DNA of 40,712 nucleotides from Hofstenia miamia. Its lineage: Eukaryota; Xenacoelomorpha; Acoela; Hofsteniidae. This document shows positions 28,689-37,968 of the stretch, one piece after another (the stretch's first letter is position 1; the number at the start of each line of letters is the position of its first letter). The translations under genes and the position numbers were made by a program. The stretch lies in contig CABFPE010000113.1 of assembly GCA_900660155.1 (NCBI GenBank), positions 613,662-654,373 of the forward strand, written 5' to 3'. The notes beneath the pieces were generated by a model that worked only from the letters and a program-made list of their open reading frames with translations, was not told the DNA's origin and did not search any database.

Positions 28689-31448
28689 TCATTCGGTGGT
28701 GACAGTGTTTGCATATTTTAAAAATTGAATCTCTCTGATATTCTCTGCTATAGGTGTCATCTCCTGTAGTTTGTTCATTTTTCGTGAAAAGATTTCAAAG
28801 TATTTTTCGTACAAGCAAATGCCTTCTATTGCTATTAATAGTGTCATTTGCGCATCAGCTTTGCATGTGTGAGCCAGATCTGCTCTCATTTGTGTGTTCA
28901 GGTAAAAGAAAGTGAAGACCTTTAGTAAGCTGTGGGTGTTCGCTACATCTTTATAGAAAAAGCTGATGTTATCCAATACTTCTTGTACTGATATCTCGCC
29001 TGGATCATTTTTTCCGATGCACATCATGGTGACAATCTCCACTCTTTTCATTACATCATAGTAGCGATACTTTTGTTCCCACATATAGGTCCACACAATG
29101 TCATTAACTCCCAAAAACAACATGACTGCTCATGGCTGACGTTTTTCTATTTCATCTCTTAATTCTTGGAGTTGGATGTGAATTGCTCTTCCCCTCGTGT
29201 ATAGCTGATCTGGGGTGATGGTTCCTTCTATATAAATGCGTTCTTTGTTGTCATTATCTAGCAATATCTTTTTCATTCTCTTGTAGTCCTCTCATTCTGT
29301 CATCTCTATAGCTTTACATTGCGAGTTCACGTATGATTTGTATTCATGTAGAAATGTTTTTGCTGGTTTTACCTCTTTCAGGAGTCTCCATCTAGGCAGT
29401 ACCATAGGTATTGCAATCGTTTTAGGCGGCGTACATAGTAAGATCTTTGTGTTGACGAGTCTCTCGATTTCATCATAGGTGCCCATTGTGTTAGATGCCG
29501 TTGCTAAGCCAATGGTGGCGGGGTAATTCATTTTCGCTTCTGGGATTGTCTCCCAAAATGATTGCGTTAATCCCCGTTTGCTTAAGTTCATTCGTATGCG
29601 CTCCTGAATATCAATTTTCAATGTGATGCATTTGACGCCGACTGTGATTTGGTTGAATGGCTTCAACAGTTCTTCTAGCTTTGTGCGCGTGAATACTTCA
29701 GTGAACATTAACTTCATCGTTGCGACTGTTTGTTGTTCTCTTATCCTCTGGTAGTTCCTTTCTGCTATCTCCTTTACTTCTTTTGTTACTTTTATCTCTA
29801 CCAGGAATCGTTCATCGTTGATGTTGATCCATTCAATCGTACTATCTTGGCTCGTATCTCCCCACTTCTCTACATTTATTCTGTCTATTACTGTTTGTGT
29901 TTTTGGGGATAGTAATAGTTGTGATGAGGTTAACAGTTGTTCCTCCTTCATTATTTCCTGTTGCGATTTTGTTACCATTTCGCTTATTTCTACTGGTGTC
30001 ATTATTCCACCTTTCTTTAGCATTTTGAGTATCTTCATGAACATGCATCACAGGCTGTCTCTAATGTGACGTTTCATGTTTTCATCTATTACTTGTTGCA
30101 CGTTCTTCTGTTTCACTAGTTGTGTTATATCCTTTGTGTCAATTAACTTTCATTTGATTATCTTCTTCATAGTTATCCACAGTTGGTTCTGTAGTTGTTT
30201 TAGTCACGTTTCTGATGTTGCACCCCACATGTACTTTCACATGGGTTCCTCAAATATCTGTAGCTTACTTGGGCATATCCCTGTGATGTTGGCCAGTTCT
30301 ACTATCAACATTCTCCCTGTTGGATGCTGTTTCGTTATCAGCCTGTTTATCAGTTTCTCCATCATCTGCATTGGTTTCTCATTTTTTTTCAGGGATTCAA
30401 TTTTTTCGACGTGTCCTTTCAGTATCCAATTTTTTGTCTTCATGTTCATCAGTGATAACGCGATCTTGAACTTTTTTGCCTTTGTTAGTTTAATTCTTTT
30501 GTTCCTTGTTACAGGTAACCTGAGATCTTTCTCCTCTGTGAGCCATATTGCTAGCAACCATGCGGATGTTCTGCATCTAATTTCCAGTGCATTCTTTTCC
30601 TCCAATATGAGTTTACGAAAATCCTTTTTTGTATTCAGCTCATATGCTTGATTTATCTCTGCCAATACCATCTCTACTGTTTTGTGGTATTTACGTGCTG
30701 GTGCCTCTATTCTTATCTCTGGCCATGATTCATCTATCTTTTTCTGCAATTGCATATTTGCCCACACGTTCTGGATTTCTTCCAAATGCTCCTGGCGTTG
30801 AGTCATGCTGCATTTGATGAATAATGTCATGGCTTTCTCTAATCCTTCATTTTGTTGTAACATTTCTGCTGTTTTCGTTTGTTGGAAGAGGTCTATTGCT
30901 ATGCTATTCTCTATCATGATTCCGTATATCTGCGCCCAATAATCAATTTGTAAATCAAAACGAATTATCTCGGAGATCGTGAACTCTTTCTTTTCCCATG
31001 GGAAAAAATTTTCTGTTCTTAATACCATATCTTTTAGATATTGCGGTAATTCCTCCAGATTCTCTCTCATTACTATGACGACTATTCTTATCTGTTGTAC
31101 TCTCACCATTCGTGTCATTTGATCAATTTGTTTTTGTAAATGCTTAGTGTATTCTTTTTCTCTTAACACGTGTATAATTGTTAAGTTTTCTTCATCTAGA
31201 TTTATCTCCTGGATCTTAGCTATCTGTTCTTTGTATGCCATAAGTGCTTGCGCCGTTTCCAATGTGAAGTCCTCATTAAATGTCATGTGTATCATACTTC
31301 TCATGTATGGCCTATCGATTGTTTTGTTTAATTCCCGAGGATAGCTTAGTAGTACGTTAACCTTAGGCTGATTGTCCACATCTAATAGGATTGGCAGATT
31401 GCTTCCTTCCATTTTGGCGGTTTTCCTTATCAACGTTTTAGTTTCCAC
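28689..31448 (-). pseudogene. ORF3 of element C: about 900-residue protein of unknown function downstream of pol
   Basis: Three long segments lie in one frame: 31448-30237 (403 codons), 30044-29292 (250) and 29123-28689 (144). They are linked by a stretch with no TAA or TAG, only six TGA. The first ATG is at 31412; homology with A begins a little upstream. The protein is rich in Glu, Lys, Ile, Leu and Met and looks mostly helical, without a signal peptide, clear membrane segment, furin-type site or cysteine pattern, so it is not a typical env. Blocks such as NVEKWGDT and MNYPATIGLAT recur in ORF3 of element A. No family was recognised. Placement after integrase is where env or accessory genes occur in gypsy and errantivirus elements. 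The last codons run into the truncated LTR. Confidence 0.7.
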
Positions 31449-31651
31449 ATTTTTGTGGTTGCCATGAAATACAGGTGCAACTTTTCCCCGTCGATTTTTG
31501 ACATCCTTTTCTCTCTCTCTCTAGATCTTACTGTATGCTCCGATGTTGTTTCTGAGGAGGCGCCTATTTACCTCATCCGTAAAGGTAATCTGCTGGTGCT
31601 TGGTTCACAGTCCATAGGCTGTGAACTTGTGCTGCTAGTGTCAACTGGTTT

Positions 31652-31968
31652 GCCCTTGAATCGGCTATCAGTTACGACCAATGGTACTTGACCAGACGTG
31701 GTTCCAGTGGAGATACCTTCAGCCTTGAATCACTTCCGGATCCCCATGGTTCTTCCACCACTCACACCTTCCCCTGGAACTCCGGTTGTTTCACCGCCCT
31801 TGAATCGGCAAAATGATCCCCCAGAAGGAAAGTTAAGCTGAGAAGAGGCTGATTGTCCGTTTGTATCTCTGCCCTTGAATCGGCCTTGAGTACTACTAGG
31901 ACGCCTCTTGACTCTACGTCATCTATTGACCATCTCATCATTCTTGTGCCTTCTGCCCTTGAATCAAC
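31652..31968 (-). repeat. RFKG peptide-repeat array of element C between pol and ORF3
   Basis: Five copies of the 14-base unit GCCGATTCAAGGGC (minus strand), with plus-strand left edges at 31652, 31721, 31796, 31871 and 31955, are spaced 69, 75, 75 and 84 bases apart, all multiples of three. In the shared frame each reads Arg-Phe-Lys-Gly (or Ala); in two copies the Arg codon is TGA. Between the units the DNA is not similar. This frame is offset from pol and ORF3 and is Ser/Thr/Gly-rich. The same unit occurs in the pol linker at 35151-35263. Confidence 0.72.
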
Positions 31969-32429
31969 ATCCGGTTTGAGAACTCCTGTGCACTCGCCTC
32001 CTTGTGTTCGTGGTCAGGACTCCATCTGTTGGTTGATTTTGCCTCACTCGTTTCCTCAGTGGCTGATGCATCTTTCTCTAATTTCCTAAATGCAGTTATT
32101 AAATCTATATCCCATGTTTCAGGGTTATATATATTTTTATTTCTTGCAGCCCTCTGTGGTTGCACTCTCCTTTCCAATTGTTCATTTCCAATATCCGCTG
32201 TGAATTCCTCCTCGAACTCCTCCTCCAGTAGACTATCTAAATCACGCATATCATACATAACCTCTTTGCCATTAATTCGGCTTAACTTAAATTCTGCATT
32301 TCCATCTATCTTCGTTTCTTTGATGTCTGCCATTGCCCTTTTTAAATTTTGGAAGTGCAGTAGTCTGCCGTTATCTAGCATGTATTCATTATTTGGCAAT
32401 TCTTGCGTTACTGTATGTGGTCTGAATCA
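31938..32429 (-). pseudogene. pol: Acidic C-terminal tail of element C pol
   Basis: This 153-codon open frame in the pol frame follows the integrase C-terminus after one TGA (32429-32427). It contains LPNNEYMLDNGRLLHFQ, an acidic SLLEEEFEEEF run, QPQRAARNK, and WDIDLITAFR. The tail of element A has the same order. Its last 10-15 codons overlap the first RFKG unit but in a different frame, and it ends at a TGA at 31940-31938 followed by a second TGA. It is a linker-like, probably disordered region of unknown function. Confidence 0.65.
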
Positions 32430-33473
32430 GACAGTTTTTAATTTGCGAATGTGGTTTGTGTCTGTTAGTTTCATTGGTGCGAATGCATAGACTTTATCGC
32501 CTACTTTGTGCGCGTGACCGTAGATTTTTTTATTATAGTTGCATTGTTGTCTCACCGCCGATTTCTTCGTATTGTGGCATATTGTTTCGTGAATTGCTGA
32601 AATCTGTTTGCGTAATTGGTTCACGTATTCATTGTTCAGAGCTTTACTGTAGTCAGTGTATTGCATTGATAGTGGTGTAGCTGCCTCCTGGCCGAACATT
32701 GCCTTAAATGGGGTGATTCCTGTTGTTGAATGTACCAATGTGTTGTAGAAATATTCTATCATCTCTATCACCTCTCACCATTTATTTCCACCAATTCTTG
32801 TTGTTGTTACTCTTATTAATTTTATCAGAGTCCTGTTTAATCTCTCTACTGTGCCGTTCGCCTGCAGGTGGTATGCTGTAGTTCTTTCACTCACTATCTC
32901 TAGCATTTTAGCCATTTCCTGAAATGGACCACTCTCAAATTGTGGTCCCTTATCCGATATAATTGTTTCCATCGGCCCGAACCAAAGTATCCACTCCTTC
33001 ATTACTATTTCCGCTGTGGTCTCCGCAGTTGTGTTCTTCATTGGGATCATCCTTGCATATTTCGTAAAGTTGTCCACCATTACTAATAGGAATTGGTACC
33101 CCTTGTTGTCCTTTGATAGTTGTTCTAAGTCGATGTGGACTATTTCGTTTGGTTGTGTGGCTATTATCTTCTCTAGCGGTGCTCTCTGTGTTGGGAATCG
33201 TTGACTGTTGTGCAGCAAACATGTAGTGCATTTGTTAATAATATTTTCGATTACCTTTCTTACTGCTGTTGTTATAAATCGCCCATTAAATGTTTTCTCC
33301 ATTTGTGTTATTCCTAGGTGGCCTTTTTCGTGTATCCACTGTATCAGATCCCTTTTGAAGTACTCTGGTATTGCAATCCGATTGTTTTGCCCTTCAACAT
33401 ACAATAACCCATTTCGGTTTGTTTTCCATTTGTAATGTTCAAAGTAGCTTGCTGTTAGTTTTGATAGTGTCAT
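32427..33473 (-). pseudogene. pol: Integrase of element C
   Basis: The zinc-binding N-terminal domain has H48, H52, C82 and C85 (counted from the Met at 33473). The catalytic core carries D115 (HIDLEQL), D174 (SDKGPQFES) and E210 (NGTVERL), with exactly 35 residues between the last two, the D,D-35-E signature. A TGA at 32777-32775 splits the frame before EVIEMIEYF, and the protein then continues to 32427 with SMQYTDYSKALNNEY, where element A has its solo LTR. The C-terminal part has the KVGDKVYAFAP motif (the GPY/F-type end). Only the TGA disables it. Integrase would insert the cDNA into host DNA. Confidence 0.88.
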
Positions 33474-34061
33474 TTGGGGTTCTTTAAGTTTACTTATTAT
33501 CTCATTGAGGATTACATCATCTTGTTGTTTCTCTATGATCTCCTTTTCAGAGATCTCTTCCTTTATTATGATTGGTAGTACCGTCTGACCTTTCTTGTCT
33601 ACGTTGATCTCTGGTAGCTCGTCATACTGGTTATGTGGTAGAAACTGGAATTGCTGCTTTTCCCCATCTATTTTTTCCGCATCTCTTTGGTACTCGGGTA
33701 ATGACGTCCAAAAGTCTGCATTGCTGTGTAAGGTGCCCTTTTGATGCTCTATTGTGAATGTGAATTCATTGAGATATTCTATCCATCAGGATACGATGCC
33801 CAATTTATCTCCTGAGAATTTTTTTAGCCATGCAAGGCCACTGTTGTCAGTACGTACTCGGAACTCTTTTCCAATCAAAAAGTGTCTGAACTTTCTGATG
33901 CTTTCGACTAGGGCTAGCATTTCCACTTTGGTTGAGCTATAATTCTCCTTGCTTGTTCATAGTTTATGGCTGAAAAATTGTATTGGTACCTCTTTCCCAT
34001 TTTTCATCTGTCCCAGCATTGCTCCTATGGCGACCTTGCTTGCATCACAGTCTAATATGAA
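33474..34061 (-). pseudogene. pol: RNase H and connection region of element C
   Basis: RNase H begins with FILDCDASKVAIG, carrying the first Asp, in the last part of the RT frame. After a TGA at 33959-33957 it continues with the ENYSSTKVEMLALVE block (Glu) and RVRTDNSGLAWL (Asp). A second TGA at 33788-33786 lies where element A has an Arg codon (IVS-R-WIEYL). The segment then runs without TAA or TAG into the integrase N-terminus. RNase H degrades RNA in the hybrid after reverse transcription. Both TGAs are consistent with decayed CGA codons. Confidence 0.8.
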
Positions 34062-35069
34062 TGGTTCGTTATAGTCTGGTGTATTGAGTGATGGCAATTT
34101 TGCTAGTTCTTCCTTGATGTTATCCAGTTCCTCCTGCTCCTGCCATGTCCATATGAATGGTACTGATTTTCTCATGAGTTTCGTCATCTTCGCGGTTTTC
34201 CCTGCGATGTTGGGGATGAATGTGCCGTAATAGTTAAAGAAACCCATTATTCTTTGGATGTCCTTCTTGTTATTTGGTTTCTCTATTTTTCGTATCATTT
34301 CTCTTGCATTGTCTTTCATTGATATCCTCCCTTTTTCTATCGTTCTTCCTAAGAAGATGATTTTCTCCTTTAAGATTTCGCATTTGTTGCCATTTATTCG
34401 GAGTCCTGCTTTCCCTAGGATTGTTAGCGTTCTATCCAGTTTCTCTATATGCTCTTGTATTGTATCGCTTGTTATGATTATATCGTCTATGTATGCATTG
34501 ATACCATCCTCCATTCTATGCTTTTTGTTTTTCAGAACTTTTGTTATATATCTTTGAAATGTTGCCGGCGCATTGCATAGCCTGAACGCCATGTAGATCC
34601 ACTCATACAGCCCGTATGGTGTTATGAATGCTGTCTTCTCAATATCGTCTTCCTCCATTCGCACTTGCCAATATGCCTTGCACAAGTCTAATGTTGTAAA
34701 GTATTTGTGCTTGCTTGCTTCATATAACATGTCCTCTATCCTTGGCAGAGGGTAGGAATCTTTCTTCGTCACTTTGTTCAGCTTCAGAAAGTCTATACAT
34801 AGCCGGTATTTTTCTCCCTGCTTCACGAACACTGTTGGTGCTGCGTAGGGACTCTCACTTGGTCGTATGATTTTATTGTCTATCAATTCTTCAAGTATGT
34901 GGTTGTATTCATCTTTCATTTGTTCAGGCACTCTTCTACAGGGAAGTTTTATCAGTTTATCTGTGGTTGTTACGATCTTGTGTTTCTCCCCTATTGCCTG
35001 CCCTATGCTTATCTCTCCGTAATTGAATATCAGTTTATGTTTTTCTAGCATCTCCCTTAATAGTTGCAT
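33957..35069 (-). pseudogene. pol: Reverse transcriptase of element C, catalytic site intact
   Basis: This open frame of 370 codons continues from the protease-linker frame. Landmarks from the Met at 35069 are KLPCRRVPEQ (residues 41-50), a YRLCIDFLKLNKV block (88-100), YPLPRI (106-111), TTLDLCKAYWQV (125-136, first catalytic Asp), PATFQRYITKVL (168-179), YIDD (193-196; coordinates 34493-34482) and FLGRTIEKGRI (239-249). RNase H begins at about 338. All RT motifs are those of Ty3/Gypsy, and the catalytic triad is complete. The conserved Arg of the DFRKLN-type motif is Leu here. It would make the cDNA in the particle. Confidence 0.88.
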
Positions 35070-35951
35070 CTCGTCTTCATTCAGGTGCTGGTAGTTCTCA
35101 CTCTCGATATCTGGGATCTTGTATTCGTCATTGGTTGCCTTCGTCCCAATGCCCTTGAATCGGCCCCTGGGAGTACTCGTGACTTGGATGGTGTTCGTCC
35201 ACTCGCCCTTGAATCAGCCATGTGGAGTACTTTGCGCTTCCACTTGTAAGTCCTCGAATCGACCGTACAAGTTGTCGGCTCCATCTTCGTCTTCCAATGC
35301 TTTCCAAATCAGTCTAATGTTCGATTTCACATATTTTCCAAATATCCTAATGTGTGACTTCTTTAGGTTTACATTCTGATTTGTTGGGTTGAGAATTGGA
35401 ATTTTACCCTTTCCACTTTTTACTGCACATATACTTGATGGCATTGACACCCTTTTTGTGTTTATTCCCTTATTTTCATACATTTTCCATTGATGTGGCT
35501 GCAAATGTATATCCTCTTGTAATTCGAATGTGATTGTCTTGTCTCTGCCCTGTTCTTCTTCTATCTCGATCTCTTCCTCTTTGACCTTGATAGTTCTATC
35601 TGCATAATTGATAACATACTTGTTTTTTATGAGGAAGTCGTCTCCCAAAAATATTTCATATGGAAACATGTTGTTGTGCATATCCACGACTACCAGTGAT
35701 TGCTCAAATGTCGTGTTTGCCACTCTTAACTGCACTGCTTCCAATATTCCTTTCATATTGATATATTTGCCAGATGAGTTTATTAGTCTTTTGTTACATT
35801 TGGTGAGATCCTCTCTTGTAAAACCTAACTTTGTTGTGCAGTCGTCCATCATTATTGAAGTTGCCGCTCCCGTGTCAATTGTTGCTTTTATCATTATTCC
35901 ATTAACCAATATTGTCATCATGTTTACTGTGTCCATGTTTGCCATAATCAT
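35070..35951 (-). pseudogene. pol: Protease of element C, with linker to RT
   Basis: From the first Met of the pol frame at 35951, the active-site Asp-Thr-Gly lies at residues 26-28 (ATIDTGAATS). The LGDDFLIKN block lies near residues 104-112 and is followed by an acidic EEEIEIEEEQ segment and a beta-rich part. A TGA at 35216-35214 falls in the second RFKG unit. A retropepsin cuts Gag-Pol to mature proteins. The pol frame is open upstream of this Met through the end of gag, so it was probably made as Gag-Pol fusion by -1 frameshifting. Aside from the TGA it looks functional. Confidence 0.82.
35151..35263 (-). repeat. RFKG units in the protease-RT linker of element C
   Basis: Three copies of the unit (plus-strand left edges 35151, 35205 and 35250) are spaced 54 and 45 bases apart, all in the pol frame. 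They read GRFKG, G-TGA-FKG and GRFED. Element B has the same three; element A has a shorter linker with none. Confidence 0.7.
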
Positions 35952-35986
35952 TATTGCTGCGCAGTTCTTGGGAGTTGGCGCTGCCT

Positions 35987-36053
35987 CTAGTTTTCCAATT
36001 CTTCTTCCATTTGGGGTTCTTTGTTTAGTTCTCCCTCTGATTCTATTAAATCT
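35987..36053 (-). other. gag/pol overlap, candidate -1 frameshift region of element C
   Basis: The pol frame stays open upstream over about the last 22 gag codons, so the two frames overlap by about 66 bases with pol one base back. That geometry is that of -1 ribosomal frameshifting, as usual in gypsy elements. No canonical X-XXY-YYZ heptamer was found; the tract GGAAAAC just before the gag stop is the nearest candidate. Element B has the same geometry. Confidence 0.45.
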
Positions 36054-37744
36054 TCGTCATCAAAGTACCCTTGTTCTTCTCCAATCATATTTATTTGTTT
36101 GTGGCACTCATCTCTTTTGTGTCCTTTCTTCCCACAATTATAACATTTCACATCTTTTTCGCGGACCTTCTTTGTTTTTCCGTCTCTGGTTTTTATTCTT
36201 ATTGTTTTTTCCTGCTTGTCTGTTTCATACGTCTTCGTTGTGTTCTTTGGCTTCATGTTGCTCCTCCACATTGGGGTTTCTCTGTGCCATGCTGCCTTTT
36301 CATTTATCCTGGCATTATTCTCAATGGTAGCTTGTATGTCCACTGCCTTCCTAATCATCTTCTCCAACTTATCGTCTACATTGCACTTGATTTCAAATTG
36401 TGCTCTTATGTTGTCCGGCATCCCTTTACAAATATGCGAAAAGAGATCGTATTTTGAATATCAGTTTTCTCTCGAGCTTAATGTAACTAACCTCTCGACC
36501 TGTTGTATGTAGTTGCGGATGTCATCTGTCTTCTTCATCTTCGTTCCATTCAAAATTATCCTATACTGATTTTTGAAACTTTCATTTCCATAGTATTCTA
36601 TGAAATCGCCAATTAGTAGTTCATAATCTGTTTTTGTATCTGGATCTCACAGCAGATAATGCTGCGATGCCACTCCCATCAAATATAGGGGGAATCTCGC
36701 CTCTGCTGAGTGTTGGCTCACCTTTCTCTATGCCATCGTTAGCTCAAACATTTGGAGCCATTCCCCGAAGGTTGGATTGTACCCATCTACTCTGCCATTA
36801 AATTTTGGTAATGTGGCTTTGCAAGGGATCATGTCATTTCCCACTTCTCGATTTAGTATTGAGTTGCTGTATTTGGGTTTCATATGTTTTGTTGTCCCTT
36901 CTTCTTTTCGTAGCTGCGTGGTTATTGCCTTTGTAATTTCTTCTATAAATTTCTTTTTCTCCACCTCGTTCTCATCGTCCAATGAATCTCCTTCTGATAA
37001 GTGATCGTTGAGTGGTGAAGCTTGTAGTGCACGTTCTTTTCTGCCTATGAACTGAAATTTGTGGGAATGTATTTTGTCTTGTTGTTCTTCTTTGCTCAAT
37101 TGAAGTAGTCTCAGTTTGTCTTTTAGATGAGCTATTTCTTCTTGCCTCAATTCTCTGTCTCTGGTTAGTTGTTTGTTTTCTGCTTCCAGCAAATCATGTT
37201 GTGATTGTGCTGGCTGTTCACTCTTATTTGCTTCAAGTCAGATTATTTTGCTCCTCAGCTGTGTTATCTCTGCGGCTTGTATATTGTTATCTTGTATTAG
37301 TTGCTGATTTGTTATTTCTAATACATCATTCTTTTCTTGCAGAAGCTGATTCTGCTCTAGGAATCTACTGTTCAATTTTGTCAGTTGCTTCGTGAGTGGC
37401 TTAATTTCATTCTGGAATACCTCGCTTTGTTCAATCAATCTGGTATCCATATTGATTTGAATGTTTCTAATTGTTTCCACACTCGCTAGCTCAATGTCTT
37501 CTATTCTCTTTGTTAGTAGACCTATTTCTTCTCGCAAGAGTCTTTTGGTTTCATTGTTTTTTCTCAGAATATCCATAATCTCTGGGGTTCCTGGTTCAGA
37601 AGAGGATTCCTGTCTTACTGACTCTGCGGTTTGGGTAGTTTTGGCATTCCTTGGATATGATGACGATTGTGTCGTCATGGGGGCATTAGTTCTAGATGTC
37701 GCTTTCTTTGTGCTTCCTCTTTTGTTGCTTTTGCTGTTTGTCAT
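35987..37744 (-). pseudogene. gag: gag of element C
   Basis: The start is put at the Met at 37744 (MTNSKSN) by homology with B; the frame is open a little upstream but has no ATG. An N-terminal basic low-complexity stretch is followed by coiled coil (about 37560-37040), the KKKFIEEITKAITTQLRKE segment and capsid domain (FNGRVDGYNPTFGEW near 36790), and a zinc knuckle CYNCGKKGHKRDEC (36145-36104). In-frame stops are TGA near 37240 (CGA in D), TAG near 36725 (GAG in B), TGA in HYLL-x-DP (TTA in B and E, TGA also in D) and TGA after SSREN (CGA in B). The Gag-to-stop end lies at 35987. It is otherwise collinear with B and D. Confidence 0.82.
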
Positions 37745-37954
37745 TATTTCTTTATGTTGTAGTGGCTTTCCAATTTGCTTACAATTGAAGAGTCCAGTTT
37801 GCACTTGTTATGATTAAGAGTTTTCTGCCTTTTCTGACTATTTGTTTTCGTTTGCTGCTCCATTGCTTCCTTTTTCTTTTCCTTACCTGAGTTTGTCTTT
37901 GAGTTTTGAAAGAGTGTCGCTGTGTGTTTCCTCTCTGGTGACTTTGTTCTTATT

Positions 37955-37968
37955 TGTCACAGTTGCCA
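37955..37968 (-). promoter_or_regulatory. Primer-binding site of element C (tRNA-Arg-like)
   Basis: On the minus strand TGGCAACTGTGACA follows the TTACA end of the LTR. Compared with B (TGGTGACCGTGACA) it differs at three bases, all explained by CpG decay on one or the other strand from a common precursor. Confidence 0.65.

Noticed and set aside
28689..31448. TGA recoding (as Trp, Cys or selenocysteine) as an explanation for TGA-only stops
   Set aside because: TGG is used for Trp in the same proteins, and TGA aligns with CGA, CAA or other Arg codons in sister copies, which fits CpG decay better.
28689..31448. ORF3 as an env gene
   Set aside because: No signal peptide, membrane anchor, furin-type site or cysteine pattern was seen. 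Position alone is not enough.
31652..31968. CRISPR-like array
   Set aside because: The units are 14 bases, degenerate, in a eukaryotic retrotransposon, and keep codon phase; there are no cas genes.
35081..35284. Minus-strand 67-codon frame over the RFKG linker, reading ADSRA repeats
   Set aside because: It is an alternative frame of the pol linker; the pol frame is supported on both sides by protease and RT.
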